A stretch of DNA of 64,000 nucleotides from Latrodectus hesperus (lineage: Eukaryota; Arthropoda; Arachnida; Araneae; Theridiidae): NCBI GenBank assembly GCA_037975125.1, contig JAJQOW010000014.1, positions 3,467,252-3,531,251 of the forward strand. The letters run 5' to 3'. Shown here in pieces: positions 29,100-46,312 of this stretch (position 1 is its first letter; each line of letters begins with the position of its first letter). The translations under genes were made by a program, and so were the position numbers. The notes beneath the pieces were generated by a model that saw only the letters and a list, made by a program, of their open reading frames with translations, ran no database searches and had not been told where the DNA came from.

Positions 29100-32000
29100 T
29101 TAAATTACCCTAATTGAATAATTATGAAACTAACTAAATGAAATTGATATACTCAAACAATTAAATGCATATTTTATTTATTCCAAGTAATTTTTATCCT
29201 GATTTCTTTTCAGAATTAATTTGTTATTTCGAATAGTTGATCTATAAGAAAACTATATTCGAAGAAACTGTTTTATAACAAATAAGTTCAGTTAACTACT
29301 GTTTTCTGCGAAATTTAAAAACCAATATGATGATTTTAACAGGAAGAGCTCTGTTTCATTCAATAAAATATAATGCAATGTAATTCTTAAAATCTTTGTA
29401 CATATGTAATAGCATTAAAACTTGTATTTAATTATTACTGTTCTATGTCTAAATATATTGCAAATATTTAATACAAATTCTTACTTAAAAATGTTTATAA
29501 ACAAACACTTTAACTAAGAAATTTAAGTTTTTTTTCATACATATATAGAAATTGATTATTTAATATTTATGTATCAAAAAATAAACATTTTAACAAGTTC
29601 TAATGAAACTACTTATAAAAACATTTTTAAGTTAAGTATTTCAATATTTATAAGAATACTTGTACTTTTTAGTTTTGTATGTACCATATATTAATTACAT
29701 AAAGATTTAATTATATATTTTGTTATGTTATTAATATCAAAGGAATAATATATTTCCTGTAATAAATTTTATTATTAAAATATTTCAATACATACTGTTT
29801 CACTTTAAGTATAGGAATCACAATAGGAATGATTTAAACCATACAATCTGTTATAAATGCTGTACATAGGAAATTTAATCAAAAATTCAAAAAAATATTG
29901 TAATATCTAAATTATTAGCTTTTCTGTGGATTCGTGTCAAATATGTTTTAGCATTTAAAGAAAGAGAATACACAAGATATACATATATGGTACAATTGAG
30001 ATTGAATATTGTTGCATGGGGATAAGTGTCAGATAAAAGAAAGATAAATGGTTACAATATCTTTCTAGATTTGTAGAGGTAAAATTGATGCTAAAACCAG
30101 AATTATGGTTTATTTTATCGTATCATTATTTCTCGTGTCTTTCGAGATACCATAGCTATTTGCAGAATAGTGAATTGCTGTGTTCAGGAGGGTCGGGCAA
30201 AACTAGGTGTAGAATCTCTGAATCATGCTAACATGAATTGCCAAGACAATACATATATAAAACCTTAACTAAGTGCATAAACATCCTAAACAAAGAAATG
30301 GCGTTATTCGCCATGTATGAAGAGTACACAAGAAAACTTTGATTATATTTACAGTAGCCTGTAATGAGATTACTATTTCTACAGCTATCATTGATGACGC
30401 ATCATTGAAAAGAGCGTTTTCAATAATATGATCAATGCCGTATCTGGACTCAGAAATGATATCCCAAATCATATTCTCAGACTTTACTTCTGTTTGTAGA
30501 ATCATGAATACCACATTCCTGTTTGATCGCCTCATTGAGAACTCCCATTGACAACCTGCATTCAAGATCGTCAAAATTAATCCATGATCTGAAGTGTAAA
30601 GGTTGCCATTGAATAGTTCTTAATGTGAAACATTTTGTTAAGATTCTTTTAATTGACGGTTTTTAAACAATGGTTGTTAAATTTCTGTTGAGTTAAGTTT
30701 TTATCTGAGGTTTGTTTATGGATCTGCTTTTTATTCAAAAGCATTATTCAAAGGCAAAGAGAAACACGATATTTCATCAAGATAAACATGACAAACTATT
30801 GATTGCATTATACGGATCTTATCAAACTGAACGAAATTTCATCTGCTACTCTGGTTAGTGCTTTCTTCAGACAATATATTCATCAACAGAAAACACCCTC
30901 TGCTGAATAATATACAGAATTACTGAAAAAACAATGTGCTACACAAATCAGAATAATTCTTAGGAACCATCATCATTAACTTCACAAATGATGAAAGTGT
31001 ATGTCTTTACAATTGCATGTAGACTATTTTCAGAGGTAACAGTAAAAACCATTTTAATTATTTGTATTAATAAAAGTATTTTTTATTAACTCTTGAGAGC
31101 AAATGTTTACCACTGTTTTCACGAAAATCAAATTTCTTAAAATGCTTTGAAATTGATGAGCAATAATATTACTTAGACACACAAATTTCTTAATGTATAC
31201 ATACATGGATATAAACAGAGAAATGTGAGAGATATGCCAATAGAAATATAAAATACTTTATATTTTGTGAAAGAAAAATAAATGCTAAAAATACCTTCCA
31301 ACTCTCAAATTCAGAAAAACTACATACAGCATAAGAATAATGTAAATATGGAATATTTGTGTTACCTACACGCACAAAAGATTTCCATTTTACCAAGTCA
31401 AATGTCAAGGCATGCAAGCTTTATTCTTAAAATTTTTTCTTGCCGATTGGAGTCAAAATATTTGCTCACTAAAAACACCATCTACCTTAAGCTACAGCGC
31501 CGAGAGAAAAATCAGTAACGAACGTTATATGCTGTATATCACTTCTAACTGTACCCGCAGATGATCTCTTTGCCATTTTAAATCACCCCGTCGGTAGAAT
31601 TCTCCACTGGCAACAATGCTTTAGGACCTTGTGGATTTAAAGATTAGGATTGGAGACATTTTCTCCATTTAAAGTGATCCTGGTGACAGGATTTTTTACA
31701 CTTCAAACCCCTATTGCGGTGAAAGTATTTTTATTTATTTACTTTTATTTCCTCTCGCTTCAAATGGAAGTTATAAAAAAAGCAAAATTTTATGGAAAGA
31801 AAAGTATTACCTTTGTGAAGAGGAGGATTTTAGGGATTGACTTGTTTTTGTAATGGAAGTTGTTTTCCCGTGTACTTCTTCAACGAAATGTGAACTACAT
31901 GAAATAAATCTGAGCAATATCTTTATTTTACTGTTTTGAAAATACGAATAGTGAATGTACAGTGAAAATAGAATTAAAAAATAGAAGTTGAATATTTTTC

Positions 32001-32576
32001 ACATATATAACAAATGTTAAGGAAAAATTATTGAATTTTCTATTTATAATAAAGGATAGATATGCAAAGTGTGAAATATGATATAAATGTTTTAAGCATT
32101 TTTATGGAAATTATTAAAAACAAAACATTGTTGATTAAAGTAAAAAAGAATCCAATATTTGATTTAATATTATTAAACAATGTAAATTTATATTCATAAA
32201 ATAGACATTTTGTTCTTAACAATTTAACAAAAACTTTATATTCAGCTAAAAATATTATTATATTCTTTTTATAAGCATTTCGATTTACTCAAAAAGTGTA
32301 ATTTTTCATCTTTAGGATGTTTCAATGCCAAAAACAACTTCCCTTGCTTATATACTGCACAAAAATATCCTTCAAATATTGAGAATATATAAGTAAATAT
32401 ATCATTGTTAACAAATTGTTTAAAAAATTAAGTGTAAAAATATTTGTCCAATAAAATATAATGAGCAGAAGAATGCAGGTATTAAAAGAATACAATATGC
32501 AGGAACCAGTTGTTATAAAATTCAATTAAAATAGTAATTATCTCAAGAAAAATTCTGCAATACTTATCACATTGGA
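29100..32576. other. AT-rich stretch with no recognised gene; some GC-richer patches
   Basis: A 101-codon minus frame (30269-30574, containing ENMIWDIISESRYGIDHIIE) is the only notable frame. It faintly recalls the VMIWG.I block of Tc1-type transposases, but I could not find the other motifs, so I do not assign it. A GC-richer patch at 31480-31720 holds no credible frame. Confidence 0.5.
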
Positions 32577-34032
<1,456 letters not shown>

Positions 34033-34065
34033 GATATTTTCATATTCATTCAGTTCAGTACTAAG

Positions 34066-34242
34066 TATTTTGTTACAGATTTGGTTTGTTTGTCGCTCAA
34101 TGGTCATTCTTTGCACACGAGGGCTAATTAGACATGGACCTACAACTTAAAGTGGATTCTGAACCACTACAAACATCCATGCCCAAGGTGGGATTCGAAC
34201 CCACGAACTGTTAAAACGATGGCAAGAATATTTTGTAACAGA
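34066..34242. repeat. 14 bp target-site duplication around SINE copy 2
   Basis: TATTTTGTTACAGA at 34066-34079 and TATTTTGTAACAGA at 34229-34242 differ at a single position. Confidence 0.88.
34080..34228 (-). mobile_element. tRNA-derived SINE (family A), copy 2, 5'-truncated
   Basis: On the minus strand it starts in the anticodon-arm region (TTGCCATCGTTTTAACAG), then shows the B box in GTGGGTTCGAATCCC and the family body ending in AACAAACCAA. It is flanked by TATTTTGTTACAGA (34066-34079) and TATTTTGTAACAGA (34229-34242), a 14 bp target-site duplication with one mismatch. It inserted only about 40 bp beyond the end of the giant TA array. It has several body substitutions relative to copy 3. 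Confidence 0.88.
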
Positions 34243-35385
34243 AATTGGGCATCTGTGAAAATATTTTTAAATCGATTCGATTTTTTATATGCATATTTTT
34301 ATGTAAATATTAAGACTAAGTAAGTACTTACCATATGTATTTCAATAGATAATGGTATAATCATAAAAATTTAGAATTAAATTTTTTAATAATGAGAATA
34401 TTGAGCATTTGTAGCAAAAAATGAAAGTTAGTTCTTGAATTTGAAACCTAATTTAAAAAATTTTTTTAAATGAATAGGTTTGAGACTTAATTGATACTTC
34501 ATTAGATATCTTTAGTCGATATGATAACTATTTTGAAGTATCAATTTTAAAATTCTATCTTTAATTCAATAAATTATCAATTGAAATTACATCTAATAAG
34601 GATAAACAACGTGCACCTAGTTAGAAATGTCCATTAGGAAAATACAGAAGTCTAATCGTCATTATATGTTCTGAGTAGTGATTACTTGTATGACTTTATT
34701 AAGTAATTAACAATTAGTTAATTTCTCATTTTCAAATTGTGAAATTTCTTACTTTAAATATACATGTTGATACTATATAAACGGAATAAGGCAAGCTTAT
34801 ATTTTACATTATAGTATATAATCAGACATTAAAATATATAAAGAAATTAATAATTGTTTCTAAGTAAAAAATATTAATTACATCTGGAAGAGCTTTAAGA
34901 TGATTTCACTATTTATATATTCTGATTTAACATCATTCGTTAATTGTTAACTACTTGTTATCTACTTGTCGTTAATTGTTAACTAATTGTAATTCGTTAA
35001 CTACGAAATCAACAAAGCATTCATTATACGAGAACTTAGAAAGTGTAAAGATTTATTATCGAAAATTTGTTAAAAATTATGATTAAGCACCCATCAGAGC
35101 AAATTAGTAATTCAAAAAATCTTATCTTCTAAATGCTTCTTAAAAGTTTACTAATACTTGAAGTTTTATTTTTCATAAAGAGATACCCGCAAAATGTTAT
35201 GATATGTAATGATAACTTAAAGTTATCTAGATTATATTCTAAATTTATTTTTTTGTAAATAATTTGCCTACAAAAACTATTTGTATTTTATAATTAATTT
35301 TTAAAAATCAAAAATTAAACAAATTAGCGCATCATAAGAGAAGACATTAAGAAGATCTTAATAAAGGGTAGCATGTTATTATATA
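34243..35385. other. AT-rich DNA; short direct repeat inside
   Basis: No gene was recognised. CGTTAATTGTTAACT occurs at 34938 and again at 34970 (32 bp apart), with a further partial TTCGTTAACTACG just downstream. Confidence 0.65.
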
Positions 35386-35387
35386 TG

Positions 35388-35664
35388 TTGGCTGAGGGGT
35401 TAGCGTTCCTTTCTCTTAGGCTGTTGGTCCCGTTTTCAATTCCCGGTTTGGGCATGGATGTTTCTTTCTCTCTGTTTCCCTGTCCTTTCTTTTGCGATGA
35501 TGAGTGAATGTGGCCCACCCTAAAAACGGGTTTGTGGTGATATCGCGTGGGTAATGCTACTATCCTCCCTGATTTGGTTTACAGGTGCCCACCGGGTAAC
35601 GATAAATGAGTAGCAGTTTCCGGCCTTTTTATGGCAAAGGGTTAATCACCCAAGCCCGCTGTTG
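35388..35664 (+). mobile_element. tRNA-derived SINE, different family (B)
   Basis: The head TTGGCTGAGGGGTTAGCG gives a good A box, and GTTTTCAATTCCCGG (35432-35446) a slightly degraded B box. It continues TTTGGGCATGGATGTTTCTT. The GGGCATGGATGTTT stretch immediately after the tRNA part is shared with family A, while the rest of the body is different (GGCCCACCCTAAAAACGGG..., CACCGGGTAACGATAAATGA). It ends at the 31 bp foldback at 35665. No target-site duplication was found. The minus-strand frame across it (35324-35518) is a chance frame. Confidence 0.72.
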
Positions 35665-35737
35665 TTTAACCCAGATAAGCCTACTGTCCTATATTCTACT
35701 GTCCTAAATATAGGACAGTAGGCTTATCTGGGTTAAA
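35665..35737. repeat. Perfect 31 bp inverted repeat with 11 bp loop
   Basis: Arm 1 (35665-35695, beginning TTTAACCCAGATAAGCC) is the exact reverse complement of arm 2 (35707-35737). The 11 bp loop (CTACTGTCCTA) itself repeats part of arm 1. It sits directly at the 3' end of the SINE. A perfect 31 bp match implies either a very recent origin, for example template switching during insertion or replication, or an assembly artefact. Confidence 0.95.
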
Positions 35738-35739
35738 AA

Positions 35740-37869
35740 ACCTTATTGCCTATTTTAGCAGCTTTATAGTTACTTATAACTTGATAATTATCAGGATTTT
35801 GGTTAATCCTTAAAATATTTTGAAATATTGGATTCATTTTTTTATGACTATTGTGCTGATGCATATACTGAAATAAGTCTACATTCTCTTGTACTCACTG
35901 CTTTTAGCTAGATTTTCGCTTAAAGAAGCCGGATATTAAATTTGTTTTCAAATGTGTTAAATAGAACGGTTGCATAATTGAATACTTTTAAAGCACATAA
36001 ATGAAAATGGGTAATTCTATTTCCGTCATTCTTCTTGGCTGCTGATGAAATCAGTTAATTATCGGATTCCAAAAAGAAGTCAGATATGGAAATAATAGAG
36101 TTGGAAGATATTTAAAAATATTGCTCATGTCGATATAGTCGTTTGAGTTCTCTATAATTCATAATTCTCTTGAAGTTAATTTATATTGAACTTTACAAAA
36201 AATACAGTATAAAACAGACTATTCTAAGTAATAACCTACATTATCCAGACCTAAAGTAATTGATATGCTATCCCTTTATCCTCATTCTGTCACAACAATT
36301 TTGAAGTTTAAGCATTTTATCCCGTTTCTTCTACTACGCAGTGAAATCCATTTCCTTTATTACAGTTAACAAGTCTTCTAAAATGTGATACTCTCTTAAT
36401 AGGAGAATTTTAATTTGTGTGAACAATGTATTACTTAAAGAAAAATGCAAAGATGTGAAATATCGATTATCTTACACAGAGTATTACTCAATAAATTAGT
36501 AGAAAGCATTCTTATCGGTTTTAAGAAAACAGTAGAGCATTATTTGTAAACTAAGATTATAATGTATACGAACAATCTTTTGTTTGTAAATTAAATGTCA
36601 AAATTTTTTGGAAAAACGCTCTTAAGTATATGCAAAAATGTCTCCAAAACATATTTAAACTTAGAATCAATAAATTTATCTTATTTTTTATGTCTTAGGC
36701 AAGCAAGAAAAATGACTGCTTAAAACATTTCTATAAAAAATATTCAAGAAAAGCACGGATACCAAACCTTTTTCGCAAATATAGTAAATGAGATTAAGAA
36801 AATGGCTTTTTTCATAATTTATCTACGATTGTCTTTCCAAACAAAATATTTTTTGTTTTATACAGTATTAATTCAGTTAATTGTTATGCTCAGAATAATA
36901 AAACCTGAATGGAGTACTTTTATATTAATTTACGAAAAGTTCTATTTAAAAAATTTCAGTAGTACAACATGGAACTGATTAATGAATGATTAACTTCTGA
37001 ATGCAAATCAGGAAACAAATCTCCGTAATGTATAAATTCAAAATTTAAAAATTAAAATATTTATTCAATGTTTAAAGTTTGAAATGAGTTACTCAAACTT
37101 CAATAAGTTTTTGATTTGCTCAGTGATATATTGATAGATCTGAGAACATCATGTGAAACAAAAAAAGTGTTAAAAATTACGTTTTTAAAATATTAACTAA
37201 GTGGTGAAAAATAAATTTAGTTGTATCATGTTATTTAATAATCAGGAATACTTATACTTTTTGTAAACATTAAAATATTTTTATACTTATTTGTTCACAT
37301 GCTTATTTAATCTATATTCATATTATCTAGAATGGACAATTATTTTCTTCTGGTATAGTTAGACATAATTACAGCCTTTTTTTTATTTGTATCTTAGTTA
37401 CCTACTAGTGTATTTTTAACTAAAAGTTTCAAAATGATTTTTAAATTTAATTCTTATTATGAACAACACTCACAAATAACAACACTAAATTTCTAGATCT
37501 TGTTGCTAGATGAAATTTTCAATTTATAGATGAGCTGCTTAAAACCTTTCACTTTAAAAAAATCAAATATTTTGTAACATTCTGTAATATTTTCTACAAT
37601 ACAGTATGCTTGATTTATTCCTGACTTCTAGAATTTGTGATACACTCAAATATTCATTTAGGTGATATTCATTTCTAACACTTATTTTTTAGTGAAGCTA
37701 AAATATAAAATTGTGTTTATCTTTAAAACTTTATTTTAATCTTTGTTTAATCTCACACAAAATGCAGTTTGAATCTTGAAACTACTTTCCTTTCATTATA
37801 TGTAACCAGTTTATAAATTTAAACTTTAATTTTGTAAGCTAATATTAAGATTAGTTTTCATCATTAGCA
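35740..37869. other. AT-rich DNA without a recognisable gene
   Basis: No gene, RNA gene or mobile element was recognised in this stretch. Confidence 0.65.
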
Positions 37870-38751
37870 ATGCTTAAAAAAAGAATAACTTTAATTAACA
37901 TCTTTTTAACTATTGACAGTGAAAGAATTTTTAATAAATTTTCAATCCCACATTTAGACCTATCTTTCAACAATATCCATGATGAAGCTGTGCTTATTTA
38001 CACGGATGGTAGCAGAAATGACAGAACTTGTTCCGGTAGTGGGGTATTTATTAAGTATCAAAACGAATCCCACCAAATCTCAATCAGAAACCCCGACGGC
38101 TGTTCCGTCTTTCGCAGTGAACTTATTGCAATTAATGTGGGTCTTAATACGGTTCTTTCTCTCCCTGGGAATGAGGAAATTTGGATTTTGTCGGACAGCC
38201 GGAGCGCCATCCAGCATCTTACTAACTGACACAGAGTCCGTGATAATACAGGAGTAGCTATCTTGGACAAGCTTAGACGGCTCTCCTTATCTCGTGAGAT
38301 TCACTTACAGTGGATCCCTTCCCATGTAGACATTGCGGGTAACGAATTGGCTGATGCCCTAGCAAAAAGAGGTACTGACGAGCCTTTGTTTACTCCGGCG
38401 TCTCTTACCTATTCTGAACTATACTCTAGACAGAAAGGCCTTGTTCGGTCTGTATTTGCCATTCCCCCCGTGCACCATTGCAACCAGGGTAATCGTCCCG
38501 GCGGATCTCTATCCCTCCGGTGCAGCAGACTGGAACAAACTACAATAACTCGTTTTCGAAGTGGCCACCTAAGATCATTGGCATTTAACAACAAAGAAAA
38601 GAAATTTCCAATTTGCGCTAAGTGTTTCAAAAGCCAAGCCACTCCGGATCATATCCTTGAGTGCTTGGGACTCGATAAAGAAGATCTTCTGGAGCGACCA
38701 TTATTGGTCATTGATTTCCTGAGAGTGTACAATGTCATAGACTTGGTCTAG
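37870..38751 (+). pseudogene. RNase H domain and C-terminal tail of a non-LTR retrotransposon ORF2
   Basis: The frame is continuous from about 37870 to TAG at 38749, broken by one TGA at 38227-38229 where a Trp would fit (after IQHLTN). RNase H motifs are complete. LIYTDGS holds the first Asp (residue 46 from 37870), FRSEL the Glu (84), ILSDSRSA the second Asp (109), and after the TGA QWIPSHVDIAGNELAD holds the His (21 from 38263) and final Asp (31). A Cys-X2-Cys-X8-His-X3-Cys cluster (118, 121, 130, 134) and a PLLVIDFLRV tail follow. This domain removes the RNA strand during reverse transcription. Endonuclease and reverse transcriptase regions are missing, so this is a 5'-truncated copy. It resembles jockey/I-type elements, and similar tails are common in spiders, from memory. 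The remaining sequence is well preserved, which suggests a young copy. Confidence 0.88.
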
Positions 38752-38821
38752 CGCTGCTAGACAACAGGGATCAGCAACAACAAACACAACAGACCTATCT
38801 TTAATAAATCTTAAAAAAAAA
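37880..38821 (+). mobile_element. 5'-truncated LINE insertion with short 3' UTR and A-rich tail
   Basis: The element extends past the ORF stop through a 70 bp 3' end containing AATAAA (within TTTAATAAATC) and finishing in nine A residues just before 38821. The 5' limit is uncertain because GC-rich LINE-like sequence fades into AT-rich flank between 37870 and 37940. I could not identify a target-site duplication. Confidence 0.75.
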
Positions 38822-39001
38822 GGTATTTTATTCCTTTATGGCAATTTTCAATTGCTTTTAAAATATTTCATAGGAGAAAATTGATAAGAATAAAATACTA
38901 TCCAATTTACACAACTACTCATTTCAACTTAGCTTTTTTCTTAGCATCTCAAATAAAAATTTCCTAATGACTTCATCAAAGTATTTTTTATCAAACAAAA
39001 G

Positions 39002-39358
<357 letters not shown>

Positions 39359-39359
39359 T

Positions 39360-42300
39360 AAATTGTAAAAACACAAATATGATATTTTATTTGAAGAATT
39401 TATCTTCTGTATCACTGCAATATTTTTTCTTAAGAAATGTGCTTTGACATATTTTTATGCGATCAAAGTGACAAGAATTTTATAATAGAAAATTATTTTA
39501 TTATTTTTTTACCTCAAAAGTATCAATGACAAAAGAATTCAAGAATGAATAAACTTTGTCAAGAAAGCTTAAGACGTATCAAATTTGTCTCAACAATGGT
39601 AAAAAAATTTAAACAGAGAAAGAATCGCTATGAATAAAAAACAAATACATTTCACAAAACCCATCGACCATCAAATTTTTTGTGATAAGTGTCACGATAC
39701 TATGCTTTCATTTTATTTCTTATGAAATTGTTTTATTCGGTTGAGCTGAAAATAATCTTTAACATTTTCAACTTTCTGAAGTGGATGTAAAATATGTATT
39801 TCTTTTTAAAGATACAATTTTGACAAATTAAATTTTCTTACAGATGTCATATTTCTAATATCTATATTTGCTTAAAAATAAGTCTCTTAAACAGATAGAC
39901 GAAATTGAATGCGGGATATAAATAGTTAGAAAAGGATAGAGAGTTTAGTGTAGTGGGGATTTTGTTAAGTGGAGTATATATCATGTGAGAATATATAACA
40001 TGATGTACCTAAAAATCGTTTGAAAATTTTAGACTTAGTAATGTTGTATACTCTCCGCAATTCTATAGTAGGCTTTACTTATACTTATTTGACTAACATC
40101 GAATTATTTTGACTAAATATATGTCTAGCAGGTTTAAACACTTTTCATGATTTCAAATTGGAGAAAGCACTTGCATTGCTTGAAATTATGATTAAAGTGA
40201 TTATGAAGGTCAGAACTTTTTATTCCTTAAATGAGCATGGAATACACTTTAAAAATAGGAACAGTTTGTAAACATTAAGATAGATGATATATATAAAAAT
40301 TCCTGTATTTGTGTGGTATAAGTTTATGAATATAAGTGAAAAGATCGTATTTTTACATACTGGTTCATCAATATATTGATTAACCATCTGAAATAAAATA
40401 CTCATTGTTCAGAAAATAAATCATAAAATGGAAATCACAGATGATCAAATTATATATGAATGCTTTTAGCATTAATATCTATAATTCGCGGTATGATTAG
40501 TTAATTCACAAATAATGCTAATTTTGCTTTTTTAACACACAGATTAAATTATTCTTATTACTAATACATGTTTAAAAACATTTTTCACAATCCGAGTTTC
40601 TTATCTCAATTTAAATTAAAAAAATATTTAAAAAATAATCCCATCATTAAAATTTTATAGTGTGCTATGACTTTATCATTCTATTGTCCGAAGAGATTGG
40701 AGAGATTTAGAATGTATCCAATCTTTAGTTATAGAAATACACTACCGCAACTTAAGGAACGATATCACTTCCGAATATATTTTTTTATTTTTTTATTTCT
40801 GTGTGGAACAATATTTTCAAGACCAATCGCTTATTCAAAATAAATTATATTTATTTTTATAAGGACAAGTGAAATCGGAATTTACTTATTATCTAAATTA
40901 TAAAAATCAGTAAATAAATGCAATTTTATTCATAAACATAAGCGTAAATGTGATTTCCCTTGTGTGTTTGGTTGAATAATAGTGTTACTACCATTATACA
41001 AATAAATTATATAGTTTTCAGACTCGCATAAAATGAAAGATAAATTGTTTTGAGATGTAGTTAAATTTAGCTACATATTTTATAAGATATAATAATATTT
41101 TTGCATGTTAATATGTATCTGACTTCTGTAATTTTAATCGATGGGGAATTGTTTTGAAGGGATATTTTTTAATTCGTTTTTTATTTTGCATTAAATATAC
41201 ACCTTTGATTACATATTTAAAATGCAATGTTAATTGTAAATTATTTTTATGGCAAACATATTTCTTTGTCTAAGTAAATTAATTTTGCATTAATTTGTCT
41301 AAGTGTACATATTTTGGAAATCAAATTGGCACAAAACTTTGAAATCAGTAAACTACTTTATAATATTCTTTTTTTCATATTTTCTTATCATTTTCATATA
41401 TAGAATGATATTTTTATTTGATATTTTGATAATTATCTATTTTGATAAAAACCTGTCTCAAATATTATTTTCCTTCATTTTCACCATCTTATAGTATAAT
41501 GTACGTACAATGTAAGGATATGTACTTATTAACTAATAAAATTTATTAAGCTTAAATTTGATACGTTAATAAATTGCAGGTTCTCTAAAGTGATATATAA
41601 ATTATACTTATTTATTTATTTATTATTTGAAAAGTTTTATCTCAAAAATAACAATTTTGCCGTCATGCATGCATTTTACTTATAAAATCAATTTAAAAAA
41701 TTGTCTTTAGAGATGTAACATATTTTATAAAACCACAAATGTTAATGAAGAAATAAAAAATTTATACGATGAGAAAGCTTAAGTTTCTCTGGCATAAGCT
41801 TTTGCAATTAAGTTTAAAGGAAATTCTCTTAAATGTAAAATTGAATTTTACACATATAATCATATTATATATAATATCAAACAAGTAACATATCAAAGAA
41901 ATTCAGTTTTGGAAAACAAATATATAATTTACAAATACCTACTATGTTGTGAATAAACATACTGTGTTAATATACTAAAACTTATAACATTACGTATGTT
42001 AAAAACTACAATAATATAAGTATAAACGAGCTGAAGACGAAAATCAGTGAGATTTCAAAGATTACCAAGGTGTAGGGCAGATTAATGATGGTCATAAAAT
42101 ACAATGTCAAAAAATCGTTTCATTTTGAAATTAACTAAGTAGTATATGGAAATTATCTATATAATCTCACCATATAGTTTTGTAACGATGGAAATATTGC
42201 TGGTGTTTCACCTGTGAGGAAAGCGACAAAGGTATATATTTTATCAGTGAAGATTTTAAAAAAGTAACCAAGTCGTCCTGAGGAGACATCAAAATGGATA

Positions 42301-42678
42301 TAAAAAAAGCTTAGGTCTTTACTTAATGGAGAGCAATTTTACTGGAAGAAAGTTATGTCATTGAAGCAGATTATGTTTAGTGTTATGTTTAGCGATGCAT
42401 TGTTTAGTTGTTTTTTTTATATGGCATGTGTTGTGCTGCAAAAACGAATTTAGGAAAATGTATGCAGTTAATTAGTTCCACATTACTGAACAATTAGAAT
42501 ATTATCTTACTTCAAATTTACATTATGAAAATGGGAAATCATGAAGAATCTTTAATAGTTTACTTTACTATGCAGAATTAATGTGAAAATGAGATTTTTA
42601 CTTGAACATCTTAAAACATTTAGTGCACTTAAGCACAAAATTATGCATTCAATTTTATTTATATGAAGAATATAATTA
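39360..42678. other. AT-rich DNA without a recognisable gene
   Basis: No gene or element was recognised. Frames at 40220-40405 minus and 41303-41494 plus are short and Phe/Ile-rich, as expected by chance. Confidence 0.65.
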
Positions 42679-42936
42679 ATGAATCAAACATTCATCAAAT
42701 TAAATGATTATAGTGGAACTATAGACGAAATACTTAAAGAAAAAGCACAAAAGAAAAGCCAGCGCTTACCTTTAATTTTAACGATAATATACCTTATGTT
42801 GCATAACAGCTTGGAAAGGTTCTCACCGAGAAAAGCACTTTCAAATATTAAGTCAATCCTTGGCGAGACCTCACCAAAACGAATAACTAAAGGCACGAAA
42901 TATCTTCGAAAACAAGCTTTTAAATTTCCTGAATAA
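42679..42936 (+). other. Unrecognised 85-codon open frame in a repeat-like block
   Basis: The plus frame reads MNQTFIKLNDYSG..., Lys/Arg/Ser-rich towards the end (FSPRKALSNIKSILGETSPK). The opposite strand is open over much of the same span (42708-42956). I recognise neither protein. The block abuts the SINE-like unit at 42940-43140 and may be part of the same repeat, so I do not claim a gene. Confidence 0.2.
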
Positions 42937-42939
42937 TTA

Positions 42940-43140
42940 AAGCGAACTTCATTCACAGCAACGCAATCAGAAAAGGACTAAGATCCAGTTGGCCACTGTC
43001 CTATCGTTGCCATACCGGCAAGGTAAAAGTTAGCGAACTCTACTAATTCCGGATGCCGCATGGAATCCACAATAGGATCGACCCCTGGACTACATTGGCA
43101 ATGCATTAAGGCACTCGTTGACTTCGGAGAAAGCGATGTC
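42940..43140 (-). mobile_element. Probable SINE-like unit, tRNA-derived head
   Basis: A GC-rich block. On the minus strand GAGTGCCTTAATGC then GGGGTCGATCC (complement of 43075-43085) resemble weak A and B boxes at pol III spacing. The body then runs to about 42940 through GCGGCATCCGG and GACAGTGGCC. No target-site duplication was recognised. It may continue into the open block at 42690-42936. Confidence 0.42.
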
Positions 43141-43149
43141 TTCTAAAAG

Positions 43150-46117
<2,968 letters not shown>

Positions 46118-46312
46118 GGCTCTCAAAGTGTGGGCTCGGGTTCGAATCCCAAATAAAGCTTGGCTGTAAACTGGAGAAGAATTCGGACTTTCTGCCTGTA
46201 AAATGGATCCGTGTTTCAAAAGAAAGCATCACCTACATAAATGTTCGTTCTTTCTGTTTGTTGTCCTTTCTCTTGTTCAACAGATCTAAACCTACGACAA
46301 AGAAATAAAATT
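46118..46312 (+). mobile_element. Probable tRNA-derived SINE, 5'-truncated
   Basis: A perfect B box in CTCGGGTTCGAATCCC (46135-46150) is followed by a roughly 160 bp GC-richer body and an A-rich end (AAAGAAATAAAAT). The A box is absent, so the copy is truncated in its tRNA head. The body is unlike the other SINEs here. Confidence 0.6.

Noticed and set aside
30269..30574. 101-codon minus frame as a Tc1-type transposase
   Set aside because: One block (MIWDIISE) is faintly similar to VMIWG.I, but neither the QDNARPH nor the PDL.PIE block could be found at the expected distance, so the match is too weak to call.
35324..35518. Minus frame beginning MGHIHSSSQKKGQGN as a small gene
   Set aside because: It lies inside and antisense to a SINE, and its composition follows from the GC-rich repeat.
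38058..38642. Minus-strand frames of 70 and 77 codons
   Set aside because: Shadows of the LINE RNase H reading frame on the plus strand.
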